From contig JAXBDG010000020.1 in assembly GCA_036320915.1 (NCBI GenBank), forward strand, positions 558,001-622,000: a stretch of DNA of 64,000 bases, in the 5' to 3' direction. Positions 1-12,193 of this stretch are shown in pieces. A program made the position numbers and the translations under genes. The notes below the pieces were generated by a model that was given only the letters and a program-made list of their open reading frames with translations, was not told the DNA's origin and ran no database searches. Each line of letters opens with the position of its first letter. Within the stretch, counting starts at the first letter, position 1. The stretch comes from Linnemannia elongata (lineage: Eukaryota; Mortierellomycota; Mortierellomycetes; Mortierellales; Mortierellaceae).

Positions 1-193
1 TTTAAAATGTGATGGTGATCGAGTCAAAAACGCGAGAAGCACGCGTTATTTTGTGTGTGTGCGTGTGTGTGAAGGGATTGACAAACAATCAATCGCCGAC
101 CAATCTCATCAGGTCACATGGTCCTGATGGAGGAAGTGTGATCATACGGATCCGGTTGCTGGTTTTTACAGGCCAAGTGATTCCCCTGATACG

Positions 194-194
<1 letters not shown>

Positions 195-231
<37 letters not shown>
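195..231. repeat. Poly-T tract (37 nt)
   Basis: An uninterrupted run of 37 T residues in non-coding DNA. It is one of fourteen A/T homopolymers of 20 nt or more in the window. Confidence 0.95.
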
Positions 232-234
<3 letters not shown>

Positions 235-568
235 TCTTCGTTCCTTCGTTATCTTTTCTCTCACCCTGTCCTAGCCCTCTTCCTCCCAAGTTTTGAAAGT
301 GAGCATAAATGCACTGTAACATTTGTTGACGCCTTGTTTTTTTTTTCTTACCGACATCGAACACTGAGGCAAGTCATCCATGACGACGATGAATTCCTGG
401 TTTATTTTTTTTTTCTTTTTTCTTTTTTTTTATTTTCTTTTATTTTCTTTCTTTCATTCATTCATTTGTTTTGTTAATTGAAGAGCCAAATTGCGCAAGA
501 CTGTGTTGCCAGACCTGGTTGGAAGGATGAATGAACGAAAATGAAGAAAGCAAGACTTGATCCCCGAG

Positions 569-616
<48 letters not shown>
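569..616. repeat. Poly-A tract (48 nt)
   Basis: An uninterrupted run of 48 A residues in non-coding DNA, about 340 bp from the T37 run. The opposed T and A runs could form a long hairpin, but nothing else suggests a single inverted element. Confidence 0.95.
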
Positions 617-617
<1 letters not shown>

Positions 618-1293
618 GAAACAAATCCTTCAGGATAAGAAAATGTGAAAGGAAAAGAAGGGAAGGGTGTGAGCAGAACTCAGAATCCAGGTCGTGCATG
701 CTATAGATAAAAAACAGGTCGTGGCATGGCTACCACTTTTTTTTGATACTGTATTGAACGATAGTCGAGCCTTCCACAAGGATGAGTATCCTTGATGTCG
801 AATTGGAATTGCGGAGTAATGGCTTGATGATGAGCTTGATGCATCCTGCTCGTAATTGAAGAGTCAAAGAGCCCTATTTAAAAAAGACTCATCGAAACGC
901 CTTATCCTGGAGTGATTATGGAAGTACAAAAAACATAAGGCCAGTTTCACTGCTATCCTAGTTGGAATAAAAGGAAGAATGGGATCCAACATGTAACTAA
1001 ATAATTTCTTCGGTGGAGAAACGCGGTTACAAAAAGACTCAAGGAAAGGGTGTTTTCATGCCCAGAGGTTTGTGTAAAAGTTGAACTGAAAAAGGAGGTC
1101 TGGGGAGAAGGAGGATTTTCACCTGGTGATGAAACGTTGAGATCCTAGGCATGCCATTGTTGTATGTCATAGGAAACAAAACAAAACGAGGATTTTTTTT
1201 TTTTTTTTGCACACACATATATGCTTCATTTCTAACAAGGCAAATAGATACCGGCAAATCACTTACAGGACCTCATTTATCTTTTCATTCACT

Positions 1294-2546
1294 AGTGATG
1301 GAAAACTTGGAGGCACCAAAATCTAGCCAGGAGCAGGAAAAAGCAACTGTCATCCTACCTCGGTTCACAGCATCACAGCAGGTCAGATTAACGATCCATC
1401 GTTCACAGCCAAAAATCAAAGACGACGACAAAAGCGGCTAGCAGCAGATACACCGGAGGCTAATGGAACTCGCAGCGCACTGGTGAATCTTTCCCAGAAC
1501 TCTATCAACAATGTGACGACTATTGAAGAAGTGGAAGTCGCTCAAGAGGTTCATCGACAATCTCGAAAAGCCCTGTCGAGACTTTGAGAATGCGGACTGG
1601 AGACTACGCGACCTACACACACAGGAATTGAGAACAAAGCGTGTATATGCGACTATTGCAGCACAGCAGCGCCACAAGACCAAGAAAATTGTTCTTTGAC
1701 AGTCTAGGGACGGCACAGTTCTGGATCATCAAATTGAGGCATCTGTCAATTCCAGCAGCGTCGAGCCTTTCCAAGACCGTCGTCTTGAAGATATACCAGA
1801 TGTCGCCGCCAAGCCCGAGGATGCCAAGCCCGAGGCAGTCAGATGCGTTACGGACCAACCCAAGATTATTGAAGATCCCACCAGGAAGGAAACGTTGAAT
1901 GCGTCGACCAAGGGCAAAGCATTGCTATTGAGACGACCGAAGATACGGGGGCGACGAGAAGTAAAAGTAAGCACATTGTTTAGCTCAAGAGCTTGCGATG
2001 TAAAGATGCTTATGTACCAGTGATTCTCAATTTCATAACATTTATGTGATTGACATATGCTTTTCGCATCTTCTATGTGCCGATGTATAGGTCAAGTTAC
2101 CCAGGAGAAAAATATTGCTACCGTGGTCTTGCACGGCGCAGCAGGGACAGCGGTAGGGTCAACAATCAATGGACACGCCAAACGAAGAGGGTCGAAACTG
2201 ACGCAACAACACCACATATACGGACCAGTTGCCCATACGAACGAGAACCGCACCAATCGGGTGAGCTGCTGTTGCTTCGTTTCAGTATCCTTGTCTCGCG
2301 CTTCTTGGCTCAAAGATGGAAACACTAAAATTATTCGTTTTAAACGGGTCTGTTGATTGCAAGAACCCACTTCGCCCTCGGAGACGCGCTGGGCGGGGAT
2401 CAATGGGACGAGACGCCAATGCCGCCAACAATATCGCGATATCTAGTGCCTCGATCCTCTCTTCTCCACCGACCACAAAGCCCTTCCACCTACCGTCCCT
2501 TCGCCCTTCCTCCAACTATAACCGCCAGCGTTATAGACCTAAATAA
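1294..2546 (+). pseudogene. Decayed zinc-ribbon gene resembling a TnpB/Fanzor-type transposon nuclease
   Basis: This is a coding-like region broken across several frames. The best-preserved part is 2092-2546. It has a TNENRTNRVSCCCF segment (compare the T-S-x-x-C-x-x-C start of the TnpB zinc ribbon), then a second half with DCKNP, an Arg-rich stretch and GRDANAANNIAI. That last motif fits the RuvC-III R-D-x-N-A-A signature of TnpB/Fanzor proteins, and its Asp is kept. A stop at 2354-2356 separates the two halves, so a one-base frameshift is needed to join them. Upstream, coding-like peptides (for example RRLEDIPDVAAKPEDAK, about 1780-1835) are interrupted by stops. A GTAAGC...ATAG pair at about 1969-2091 could be an old intron. 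No N-terminal RuvC-I motif was found. The family call rests on short motifs only. It could also be another fungal zinc-ribbon protein family. Confidence 0.45.
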
Positions 2547-2690
2547 CAAAACTCCAACCCAAGGCCACCCTGCGCTTGATGCGCCGAGGGAGTGTCATTT
2601 TAGATAGAGCAGTTGTTATGCTGCCCAAAAGTAATAAAGGGTTGACGTGGTCGCGACTGACACTACAATGCATAAAAAAAAAGATGGTTA

Positions 2691-4493
2691 CTATTTTCTA
2701 AAAAATGAAATGTGGTCGGCGTTCAAAATGATCTCCAAGATAGCCTCCTCTTGCCTATTCGAAGTCAGGCTCCCTTCTATCGACTGCAGACTTCTCCACT
2801 TGCGCACCATCCAGTCAACATCATCAACGCTCATCTGCTGCTTGGTGAACGAGATATTCAATCGCTTGAATCGGTGCAAGGTCGAAAGGGCAGCTAGACC
2901 GTACTGCAGTTGAAAATCCAAGTTCCATGTCTTGTAGAAATTCGGACCAGCTGCCTGTAGTGGGATCGAGGTCAATTCCTCCAGCAGAACCAGTTCCGAG
3001 AGTCGAGAAAATACATAGCGCTGGCTCTTTTTATAGTCTTCCCTCTCTCGCTCTGCGATCGCAGGCCGAGCGATGATGATGTTGTTTTCGCTCACGTCTT
3101 CGAACCTGTCTTCCTGCATGTCGAAAGGAAGGGAGAGGGACTTGAGTCCAATACACGCCCAGGTTCGACTTCGCCTCATGTCTCCGACTGAGAGGTGGCC
3201 AGCTCGTAATACCTGCAGGTGCGGACACGACTCCATAATCCTTTGAATATACGCACTCTACTTCAATGACGATGTGAGCTCCAGCTTGACCTCACGCAAT
3301 GTCGAAAAGTGACCAGCCAATGCTTCGATCCCCAACGGACCCATCTGCACCCCAAGCCACCAAAACTGCTCCAATGTGTCCCGCGGAATGCACTTCAGAG
3401 CATGAGCAACACAGTCGTCTGGGAAAACTAGAAATTTGTTGTCGTCTGCTGTGTCCTTGAGTCTGTAGCAGCAAAGAACCAGCGATCGAAGGCATGACCA
3501 CGTTGTATTAGGTCGGATCCATTGCTGCCAGTCTTTCAAGTTGGGTGGGGTTCGTTTCTGCCAGGCGACAGAAGGCGTCTTGGAAATGTTCCAATAGATA
3601 CCTCGAGCCTGGTTGAAGAGGGACAGAAACTCGAGTTGCTCCATTGATGAGTACTGGTAAACATTGTGCAAACCGACATAATGAGCGATAGGTGCATAGG
3701 GTCGTGGTAAGACTCGGTCGGGGTACTCCAGAATGGCATTAAAGGGTTCCAATTTAGCAGGTATCATCAATAACGCCTCAGCCTTCTCGCATGCAATTGT
3801 GGCCCAGGGCAGCGCTTCCTGACTGATCGAAGCCGGTGTAACCTGCTGCAGCTCGATTCCCGACCTGAGTCGACCATGATGGACTCGTCCCTTGACAATC
3901 CTGAACGATACTCGATGAATGTCCGACCCGCCCTGAGGTGCAATGACCACCGATGTTGAGGAGTAATCAGTAGCGGTTGCAGTGGAGTCTTGAGCATTAT
4001 GCAGCTCGACCTTGCTGACTTCTGGTAACCTGTGAGCAGTACCCTCGATTGCTTCCCAGACCTTAGCCGACAGTGCTGGATACGGTTTCTCAAACGACCA
4101 TTGACTCAGCCTCGGATTCTCCTTGATGACTTTCAGCAGCGCCTCCATGATCTCCTTATCTGTACCCTGCTTGAAAAGGTAAGAGTCTTGGTCGCTGGTG
4201 AGCGAAAGAGACTTGAGGTTCCTGAAGCCTGCTCCCAAGTACTCTGCCGAAATGAACGCATCAAAGGAAAGGGCCATCACCAAGGAACTGTATCGTCTCA
4301 ATGTCTCCAAACTGGGTCGACAGACTTCCAGTGGACCAAGAGTGACGGAGGCATAGACCTTGGGGGTAATTGCTTCGTGAAAAGGGCGAGAGACTTGGAG
4401 ACAGATGACCTGGGACTCCGGGTTGAGTTATATGATAATGTGGGCGAAGATATCCTGCAACCCAAACACCTTGTGCTCTTGCGGGTATGCCAT
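2691..4493 (-). pseudogene. F-box/leucine-rich-repeat gene with two in-frame stop codons
   Basis: From the ATG at 4493 one frame runs 601 codons to the TAG at 2691-2693, interrupted by TAA (4428-4430) and TAG (3258-3260). The N-terminus fits an F-box helix set (VFGLQDIFAHIII, stop, then LNPESQVICLQVSRPFHEAI). The rest carries irregular leucine-rich repeats such as LKSLSLTSD, LEFLSLFNQ, LRSLVLCCY, LREVKLELT and LQVLRAGHL. Both stops sit inside otherwise well-aligned motifs: the first in the F-box, the second between two repeats. They are therefore unlikely to be intronic. Intact members would act as SCF ubiquitin-ligase substrate receptors. Other genes here end normally at TAA and TAG, so stop reassignment is not the explanation. 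Recent pseudogenisation or assembly errors are the alternatives. Confidence 0.75.
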
Positions 4494-5853
4494 CCTTGTG
4501 TGTCTTGCGTGTGTGTGAAATGTTTGATTGTGTTGTAGTTGATGACTATGGAAAAAAATGAGGGAAACGGAGTGTAGGTGTGGATGGAGTGTCGAAGGAT
4601 GGTTTGAAAGGAGCGTGTGAAAAAGCAATTGAAGAGGGGGACTCAAAATATCCCGTCGGCCTCTCTTATATATTGGCACCTAAGGATCCGTGGGCAAGAA
4701 GTAGTTTATTTTATTTATTTTTTTTGCATGCGAAACGAAGTGAAATTGGCGGTAATATACAGCAGATGTAATGTTCACGAAGGTACACCTTTCCGAGACT
4801 GCAGTCGTTGATATCCCCGTTGAACATGGATAGCATTTACAAGAAAAAAAAGAGACGCGTCTCTAGAAGAGCATTCAACAATTACGATCCGCAGGCGGAA
4901 CGTAACAAAAAATGGAGGATCTCATGACCATGAAACCTCGAGAAGGGTACTGGTCATCGCCGTTTACCAGACGCGGTTCTAAGCGACGTCCCGATCGGAG
5001 CTAACGAAATGAAACCAATAAAAAGGGGTCCATTTGCCAACAAGATATTTGTCATGAACCACTGATAGATTACAAGAGGCTGGATTGTACCTTTTTATCC
5101 CTCCATTACAAAGAAAGACATGGTTCCTTTCCATCCTCCAAGGAGAGAATGATATAGTGAAAAATGGGCAGATAATGATCTCCAACTATCGAGGTGACAA
5201 TGGACATCACAAACCCATTCCAAAGAGATTGAAAGGCCTCATCGTATCGTTCAGGAAGAAGTAGGGCGAAGGCAAAAAAATGCCGCAAAATGTTCCATAT
5301 CGGCTGTTAAAAAAAATCTATACACCCAGCCCCAACGGACGATGGAACGAATTTGAAGCCGAATTCAGTAAGGGACAAAGAATGATGTACAGAAAAAAGG
5401 ATAGCCAGCTAGGCATCGAAATTGACAACGAAGTTCAGAATACAAGCTAAGGGATGGACGCGTCGTTTCAACAAGAGTATAAGGCAGTCTTTATCAAGCA
5501 GTTGATGTTCAAACATCAAAAAAATTCCTGTTAGACAACTAGAACACATAAAAATATAGGGTCGCAGTTTCACATAAGTCTTGTCCAGCTACGAACCGTT
5601 CAGCAGGAAGATATAACCGAAATGAATGTCAAGGCCATGTCTCGTAAGAAAAGAGGAAGCACAATAGACGTGGCCCAGACAATAATAGCATGTAGAAGAT
5701 GTAAAATATGACCACCAGCGACATGCGTGCAAACAGAAGCTGGGAAAGAAAGTAATGTTCATTTGAGCTAGTTACATATCTCGAAATAGACCAATTTAAT
5801 TTGACGCCGACACGCATTCCCTTGAACACAACGCTCAATTTTTCGCGTTGCCC
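4494..5853. other. Intergenic: F-box upstream region and 3' flank of the helical-repeat gene
   Basis: No supported gene. Reading frames of 60-80 codons are scattered, without family motifs or splice-consistent continuations. The part next to 5853 is probably the 3' untranslated region of the minus-strand gene. Confidence 0.5.
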
Positions 5854-8800
5854 TCAAAGCTCAGCGACATGGCGCCATAACATCCTAGCCCTTCTTCTCG
5901 AGAACCGAATCTCCTGCAACACCGGATCCTCTCGGTTCCACATGTCCCAGTAAAACCGCCCGTTACACGTATCATGATCCAGTCCCTCCATCCAACTGTT
6001 CGCCCCCGCCGCACCTTCGCTTGTGTTCTGACCAATCCCGCCGCTGCTGTTGTTGTTGTCCTCATCGGCGAGGCCGACTTTCTTCTCGTCGAGATACCGG
6101 TCCAGTTCATCCAGATCCGCATCATACTTTGATACCTCAAACGGCGAGTCCTTCTCCTCTGTAGACGGCGAAGGAATTTCGTCCGCGTCGGTTGATGTGT
6201 TGTTATTGGTGGTAAAGTCGCTGGGAGAGGATGCCATATGTTTGAGGACATACTCTTCTGGGCGATACATCCATCCATGGAATATACAGCCTCCCTCTTC
6301 AATCTCCTCTTCTGAATCATCATCATTCTGTTCAATCTCCTTCGCCTCCAAAACAACTTCCTCAAATTCTTCTTCGCCTCCATCACTCTCATCAACATGA
6401 GCCCTTCGACCAGAGCTACTCTGACACCTCCGCCGTCCTTTAAGTTCCACAGTCCGACACATCCACCTATCATGATAAACCTGCAACGCCGCCGCAAGAT
6501 GTCGATCAAGATTCGCGGGCTGCTGCCCAGGTTTAGTCGACACCATGTCCGCGACGATGGTTTTGACGACTTGGGAGGATGCACTGACGCCGGAGAGGGG
6601 GACTTGAATACAGAGGTGAAGGAGGGCGAGATAGAGTTCTGTGGGGAGGCGACGGGCGAGGATGGTGGGGCGAAGGGTTGAGTTTAGATCTTGGAGGACG
6701 CAGGGGAGAGCGTGTGAAGAACTGGAAGAGGTTGTAGAGGTTAAATAAGAGCCATTGGCGGACTCGGTGGTTGCAGAGGTAGTGAGGGTATTAGCGGAGT
6801 TGACGGCGGAGACTTCGTTAGAGGGCGCAGTCACGCCACAGGCAGAAAGATCGACAGCCGTGGAGGATGATGCTGGGGTGTGACTGGCCAGTTGAAAGAA
6901 AATCGACATGCTACTACCCATGTTACTACTAGCCGTTACATCTTGGGCAATTTGTGGGGTTCTTGGCGTTGGTGTAGATGGAGCGAGCGCGCTCAATCGA
7001 GGCAAGTGGCGGATAGGTCCCACATTCCGCATGTCCGCATAAATCTCGAACGCCAGGTCGATCAACGGTCCAATTGTCATTTGCTGCGACTGTTGCTGTT
7101 GGTTGGGTGCAAGTGAAGACCCAGAGGCTCGTCGCTGTTGTGATGTTGCTGACGAAGAAAATGATTGTTGTTGTTGCTGTTGCTGCCGATGTCGCTGCTG
7201 ATCCTGCGCCCTGACGAGGATGAGAACGGTTTCATAGATGGCCTTGATCATGCAAGTCATCACAAACGGATCTCTGAGCTGCGACTGGTACTGACCCAGA
7301 GGATCATTCCTCATGGTACTATAGATCCTGAATGCCTTGAGGTACCGTGAGGATCGCTCCTGAGAGTTGATGGCGATTGTCAAGGTGTTGTGCAGAAAGA
7401 CTGACAGAGCTGTCGTGCCCGCCATGGATGAAATTGGACTTGTCAAGGTCCCACTCCCTCTGCTAGAACCGATAGTAGCGGAGGCGGAAGAAGTAGCGCT
7501 GGGAACGACACTGGGGCTTTGGGTTTGAGTGGGCGAGTTGGAAGGGCTGACGGTGAGGTTGAGGAAGTAAGGGTTCACCATGGCTTTGTTGTAGATCACC
7601 CAGGCACGTGCTTCCCAGATCTCGGGATCCTCTTGCACCGCCTTACTACGCTCCGGTCCTGCTCCTCCTGCTCCCGTACATGCGCTCTGATCGCCAATTG
7701 CTGCCGATTGAACAGTCTCATCCTCGATATAAATATCCTTCGCCAAAACGCTCGGCGACCCAGATGAATTAGGTCTCAACCCACCATGTCCCAAAAAGGC
7801 GCGTTTACAAAGCCGCATCGCAATCTTGGCAGTATCCTTGTCTTCTAGCAACGGTCCCATACCCTCGTATATACTCCATCCGTATTCGAACTGTTTGTGA
7901 TTAACACATTCCTCCAGCATGCCATTGTCGAGTATGGTGAGGTGGCGGTTGACTTGGATGGTCTTTGTGGATGCGCTTGGAAATGGCGATGGTCTGGATA
8001 TGTCGCGTGTTTGAATGGTAGGGACTGGAGGGGTGATGCTTGTGGGTTTGGAAGATCTGAACATGGACAACAATGAGAAAGATGAGAGCTTAGGCTGGGC
8101 GGCAACTGGTGGTGCTGGTTCTGGTGCGACTGATGTGGGTGCTTGAGTGATACCGACTGTTCTTGCTGCTGCTGCTAAGGACTCTGTCGAACCAGGGGTG
8201 ACAGACCCATGATCGGCGACAAAAGAAGCCCTCGAGACACTTGACCTTTCTTTCTTATGCTCACTCAACCCTCCAGACACAGAATCTAACTGCAGCAAAG
8301 AAGCCGAGAACCGCTCAATATTGGAAGGAGCATCCAACAACCTAGCCCTTCTCCTCTCGTACTGGGCCTTGATCTCGTTCCATTTAGAAGTGTCCAGCTG
8401 CTGCTTGAACCAACTCTGAATCAGGCTCTTGTTGAACTGTTCGCGGTCCATATCCTTTGGTGTTCTGCTGCCTCGCATCGACTTTCCTTGGTTTGTCGCA
8501 GAGGAAGAAGTGGAAGAGGAAAAGAAGGATGAGGAGGAGAGCGACTTGTTGTGGGTAAGGTACTGGTCGAATAGGATCTCGGCCTCATGGAGATGGCGGG
8601 GCTTGGTGAAAAGGTGGCAGGAGATGGCCAGGCGGTAGATGTGGCCGGTCCATCGGGTTGGATCAATCTTGTCCAAGCAGTCGAGTGCGTCTTCGGTGTT
8701 TTGTCGGTCGAACAAGAACTGGCCCAGACGAACATGGTCCTCGTCCTATGAAGGTGTAGACGACATGTATAGACTAGCAAATGTCAGCAAGCACTTTCAT

Positions 8801-10750
8801 TCATATATTCCGAAACAAAACAAAAAATGTCAGAGCCTCTCAAGGGTTACCTGCAGATGGTAGCCAGCGTTCAGGATAGAATTGTAGAGTCGAATATACA
8901 GCACATCTGACGAAATGACCCCCTGGTGCACGATCTCCTTTTCCAGATCATTCACAACACTTGGCCGAGTCAATATGCCCAGCAGCTGGGCATATAATTT
9001 CCCCACCGGATCCTCAGCTCCAATTGCAGCTGCCACCACTGCTCTCATGTTTTCCGGTGCCTTCAATGTCGATTCACTACCATATACTCTTCCATGATCA
9101 TCACAGTCGGTGTACCGGCTGTTGAGGACGGTAATGGCAGAGAGGAGTGAGACATAGGAGAGCTCCATATCCTTGGTCTCGGTAAGACATTGGATGGCGC
9201 CCATGACGACACGCTCACTGGCACGACTCCAGGAGTTAAACTGACTGTGTACCACTGGTGTCTCCGTCATCACTTCGTCCTCGTATTCGATAGGTTCGAT
9301 GTGAGTCTCGGTCCCGATTTCGGTCACTGCTGCCTGGATGGCCTCACATCCTTTGAAGGTTGTTGGTGAAGGAGAGATTTCGATATCGGAATCCAAGGGT
9401 GGGAAATCAAAGACTTCTGCTGCTGCTGCTGCTGACGCTGGACGCCTGGGCTGTATTCCGGGTATGATGGAAGTGTCATGCTTAATGACACTTGGTTCTT
9501 GGTTGCAGTCTAATAGGGAAATGTGGGTGATATCGAGTTTGTTCATGGTAGAGAGAGGTGGAAGGAGAGAATTCCCTATTTGGACGATATCTTCCAGACC
9601 TAGCAAATCGACTTTCGTCGGCTCGGAGAAAGAAGGCGCCGAAGAACGTTCATGTGGTTCTGGTGCGTTGTCGGGTTTATATTTAAGTGTCGTCTTGTCC
9701 TCCTGCACCGAGCTGTCCAGGTCGGAAGGAGGGAATGGCGTCGTTGTGTTGATATTGTGGAATGTTATAGTTTCGGAAATGACATTCTTCACTGTTTTGA
9801 ACTGTTCTTGTGGTGCCTGTTGTTTCGAGGGTCGAACGACAGCAGAACGAATAAATAAGAGCGTGAGTGAGTTAAGAAACTGTGATTCATTCGTTTGTTA
9901 TTTCTCCCTCGCACAAAAAAGTCTCTTTCTTCTCTCTGTGGAAAAAAGCGAATCACCGCCTGTAATTACCTGAGAACCATCTTCTGGAGTGGCTCTTGTT
10001 ATCAATGCCGTCTGGGTGGAGTTGGTGTTGTTCTCCTCAGGGCTCAGTCGGAGCGACTCTTCCTCGACAACCTGTTCGACCGAGTTTATTTCAAACAGCG
10101 CACTTGTATATTGTGAGAGCGATGATTCTGTTGTTACTGATGCAGGCATTGTTGTTGTAGGTGTTGTCGCTGCTGACTTGTTCCTCTTGGCTGCCTTCCT
10201 TCGCTTCTGATTTTTTTTTCTGCTGGCGCTGCTCTTGGCACCTATGTTTGAGTGAAGTAAAGAATGAGTAGAAAGACGAGGATCAAATAAGTCTTGGAAA
10301 CAAAAATGAGGGCACTTTCAGTGGATGTAATCATTTCTTGAACACTGTTGTGTCTCTCCAGCTGACACCCTTATTTGCTACGCTTATCCATTGACACCCA
10401 CATGTCGCAACTTTAAAAAGTAATACAAAGGTTGGGAGACAAGGAGAAGTGTGGTTATAATATAGAAAGTCGGATCGCTTACCAATACCAACACTGTCAC
10501 TCCCTGCGCTGCTGTCAAGACTGTCCGAAGAACTATTACTGATAGACGCTGAGCCTGCTGAAGAAGAAGTCGGAGATGTATCCCGCGTGTCTGTGTTTGT
10601 CTTGTCCTCAGTGCCATTGCAGCTGTTGTTGTTACCGTTTGAGGTGGTGTTGGTAGTGGAAACGATTGGTAGTTCTACTCTTCCTTGAACAGCCTTCTTT
10701 GCTGCTGCTGCAGCTGCTTCACGCTTCTTTGTTGCCAATTTCGGCGTCAT
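5854..10750 (-). CDS. Large TPR/PPR-like helical-repeat protein of unknown function (1465 aa)
   Basis: Four exons are proposed: 10750-10483, 10241-9970, 9816-8851 and 8745-5854. All introns are GT-AG and the phases match, giving 1466 codons including the stop. The N-terminus is basic and low in complexity (Ala/Lys, then Asn/Ser/Thr). Exon 3 ends and exon 4 starts inside paired-helix segments (VLYIRLYNSILNAGYHLQ joined to DEDHVRLGQFLFDRQ). A further helix pair follows around HLHEAEILFDQYL, and another repeat-like segment at CVNHKQFEYGWSIYEGMG. These resemble TPR or PPR units but are too diverged to count. Long Ser/Thr and Gln runs separate them. The C-terminal part is acidic (ESDGGEEEFEEVVLEAKE) and the last 45 residues are Trp- and Arg-rich. 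No signal peptide, membrane segment or catalytic motif is visible. I do not recognise a named orthologue. It may be a lineage-specific scaffold. Confidence 0.75.
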
Positions 10751-12162
10751 CGAAAGGGTGATTTGGTTCTAGACTTTCTGTTCGAGGAGTGGTGGTGGTA
10801 TGGATTTGAGAGAAAAATGAAGTGTCCGAGAACAAGATTAAGAGTAAAATGAAGAGCAGTGGCAGGTAGGTGCGGATGGACGTTGTGTTGGAGAAAGAGA
10901 AAATGTGAAAGAGGAGAACAATCAACAGAGAAACAAGGTGGGAAGACAAAAAAAACCCGGAAGGGACAACTCACTCACCAGTACACCACGCGTCTCCAAT
11001 TGCACTAGAAACACATAAAGAGAAGGCGGGGGGAGGGGGACTTGGTGAGCATAACTTGGGGCTGATGTTCCTTTTAGGAAAAAGGTTGGGATCGACTGGA
11101 ATGAAGAATATTTAATTGTCACTCCCTGTTCTCGTAAGGTTAATTAGACCCTTTTTTGGTGCGTAGCAAGCGATGGCTTGGATGGAGAGAAGGAATAAAG
11201 GACAGAAGAGAGGGCTATGGTCTCTCCAACAGATGAAGTGCAACCAGAACGAGGCACCTCATCTTGCTTAAGAGGGATGCAGACCAGGATTGCGTGCATG
11301 CAAGCCAGCAAACACATAAACACCAAAAATTTAGAGGTTTCCAAACCTAATGGATGGTCGGCATATTTTTTTTTTTGCGAATTTAAGATTCATTTGTTGC
11401 GCATCATCTTTTTATATGTCTGCGTTGTGTGTGTGTATTATGCCGAGTGTATGTATCTCGCTGTTCGTGCATGCCTGTGTCCATGTACGTGGGATGTGAT
11501 GACAGCATTCAATTTTGGACACACAAAAAAACAAAAATCATTTACCAAACAATCTTGGCTCTCCGACAGACAAACCGCATCATCATTGCATGACCATCCC
11601 TCGTTGTCAGAAACAACAAATTTTTCCTCCTATTTCCTTCTTTTCCCCTTGCTATTGTGAGACGCTCTAAAGGTGAGTGGGCGTCAAAAAATATCAAGTA
11701 AGTAGAGTACTTCTGGCCCCGACTCACTCGAACCACATCCTTGGTGTTTGCTGAAGTAGCCTGAACTGGTTTCATATGGTACCAACAAGCTCTTTAACAC
11801 CATCACACCATGTATCACACAACACAACGAAGGGAGGTACAGTCCCTCCGCGATGCTTGCGGCAATTGAGTCCATTGAAGCAAGAAAAGCAAGAATTTCC
11901 CTCCTCCCTTCCTCCTTTTTCTTGTTCCTTGGTTGCTTGGCTAATCCGAGCAAGTCCGCTCTCTTAAATGGCATACACTTCTAAGGAAATACATGCCCTT
12001 TTGAACGCACACAAAACATACGAATCCTCGTTCCGTCTTTCTTTTTTTACAGTTCTCCCTCGCGTGTACTGAAAGACAGAGGGACCCAATTTCGAATATT
12101 TTCTATTTTCTTTTCTTCAAGGGGGTGACAGGTCTGCTTGGTTACGCCCTCCTTCGTGCTCA

Positions 12163-12164
<2 letters not shown>

Positions 12165-12193
<29 letters not shown>
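12165..12193. repeat. Poly-T tract (29 nt)
   Basis: Run of 29 T residues in intergenic DNA upstream of the helical-repeat gene. Confidence 0.95.

Larger units (their letters stand above)
1..1293. other. Non-coding left flank with two long homopolymer tracts
   Basis: I see no convincing gene here. The stretch is AT-rich and holds two of the longest homopolymer runs in the window (T37 and A48). Short reading frames exist only because homopolymers translate as poly-Phe or poly-Lys. It may contain upstream sequence of the decayed gene that follows. Confidence 0.6.

Noticed and set aside
2691..4493. Stop-codon reassignment (TAA/TAG as Gln) to explain the F-box gene
   Set aside because: TAA and TAG end other genes exactly at conserved C-termini, for example GTP cyclohydrolase I, cytochrome c synthase and ClpX.
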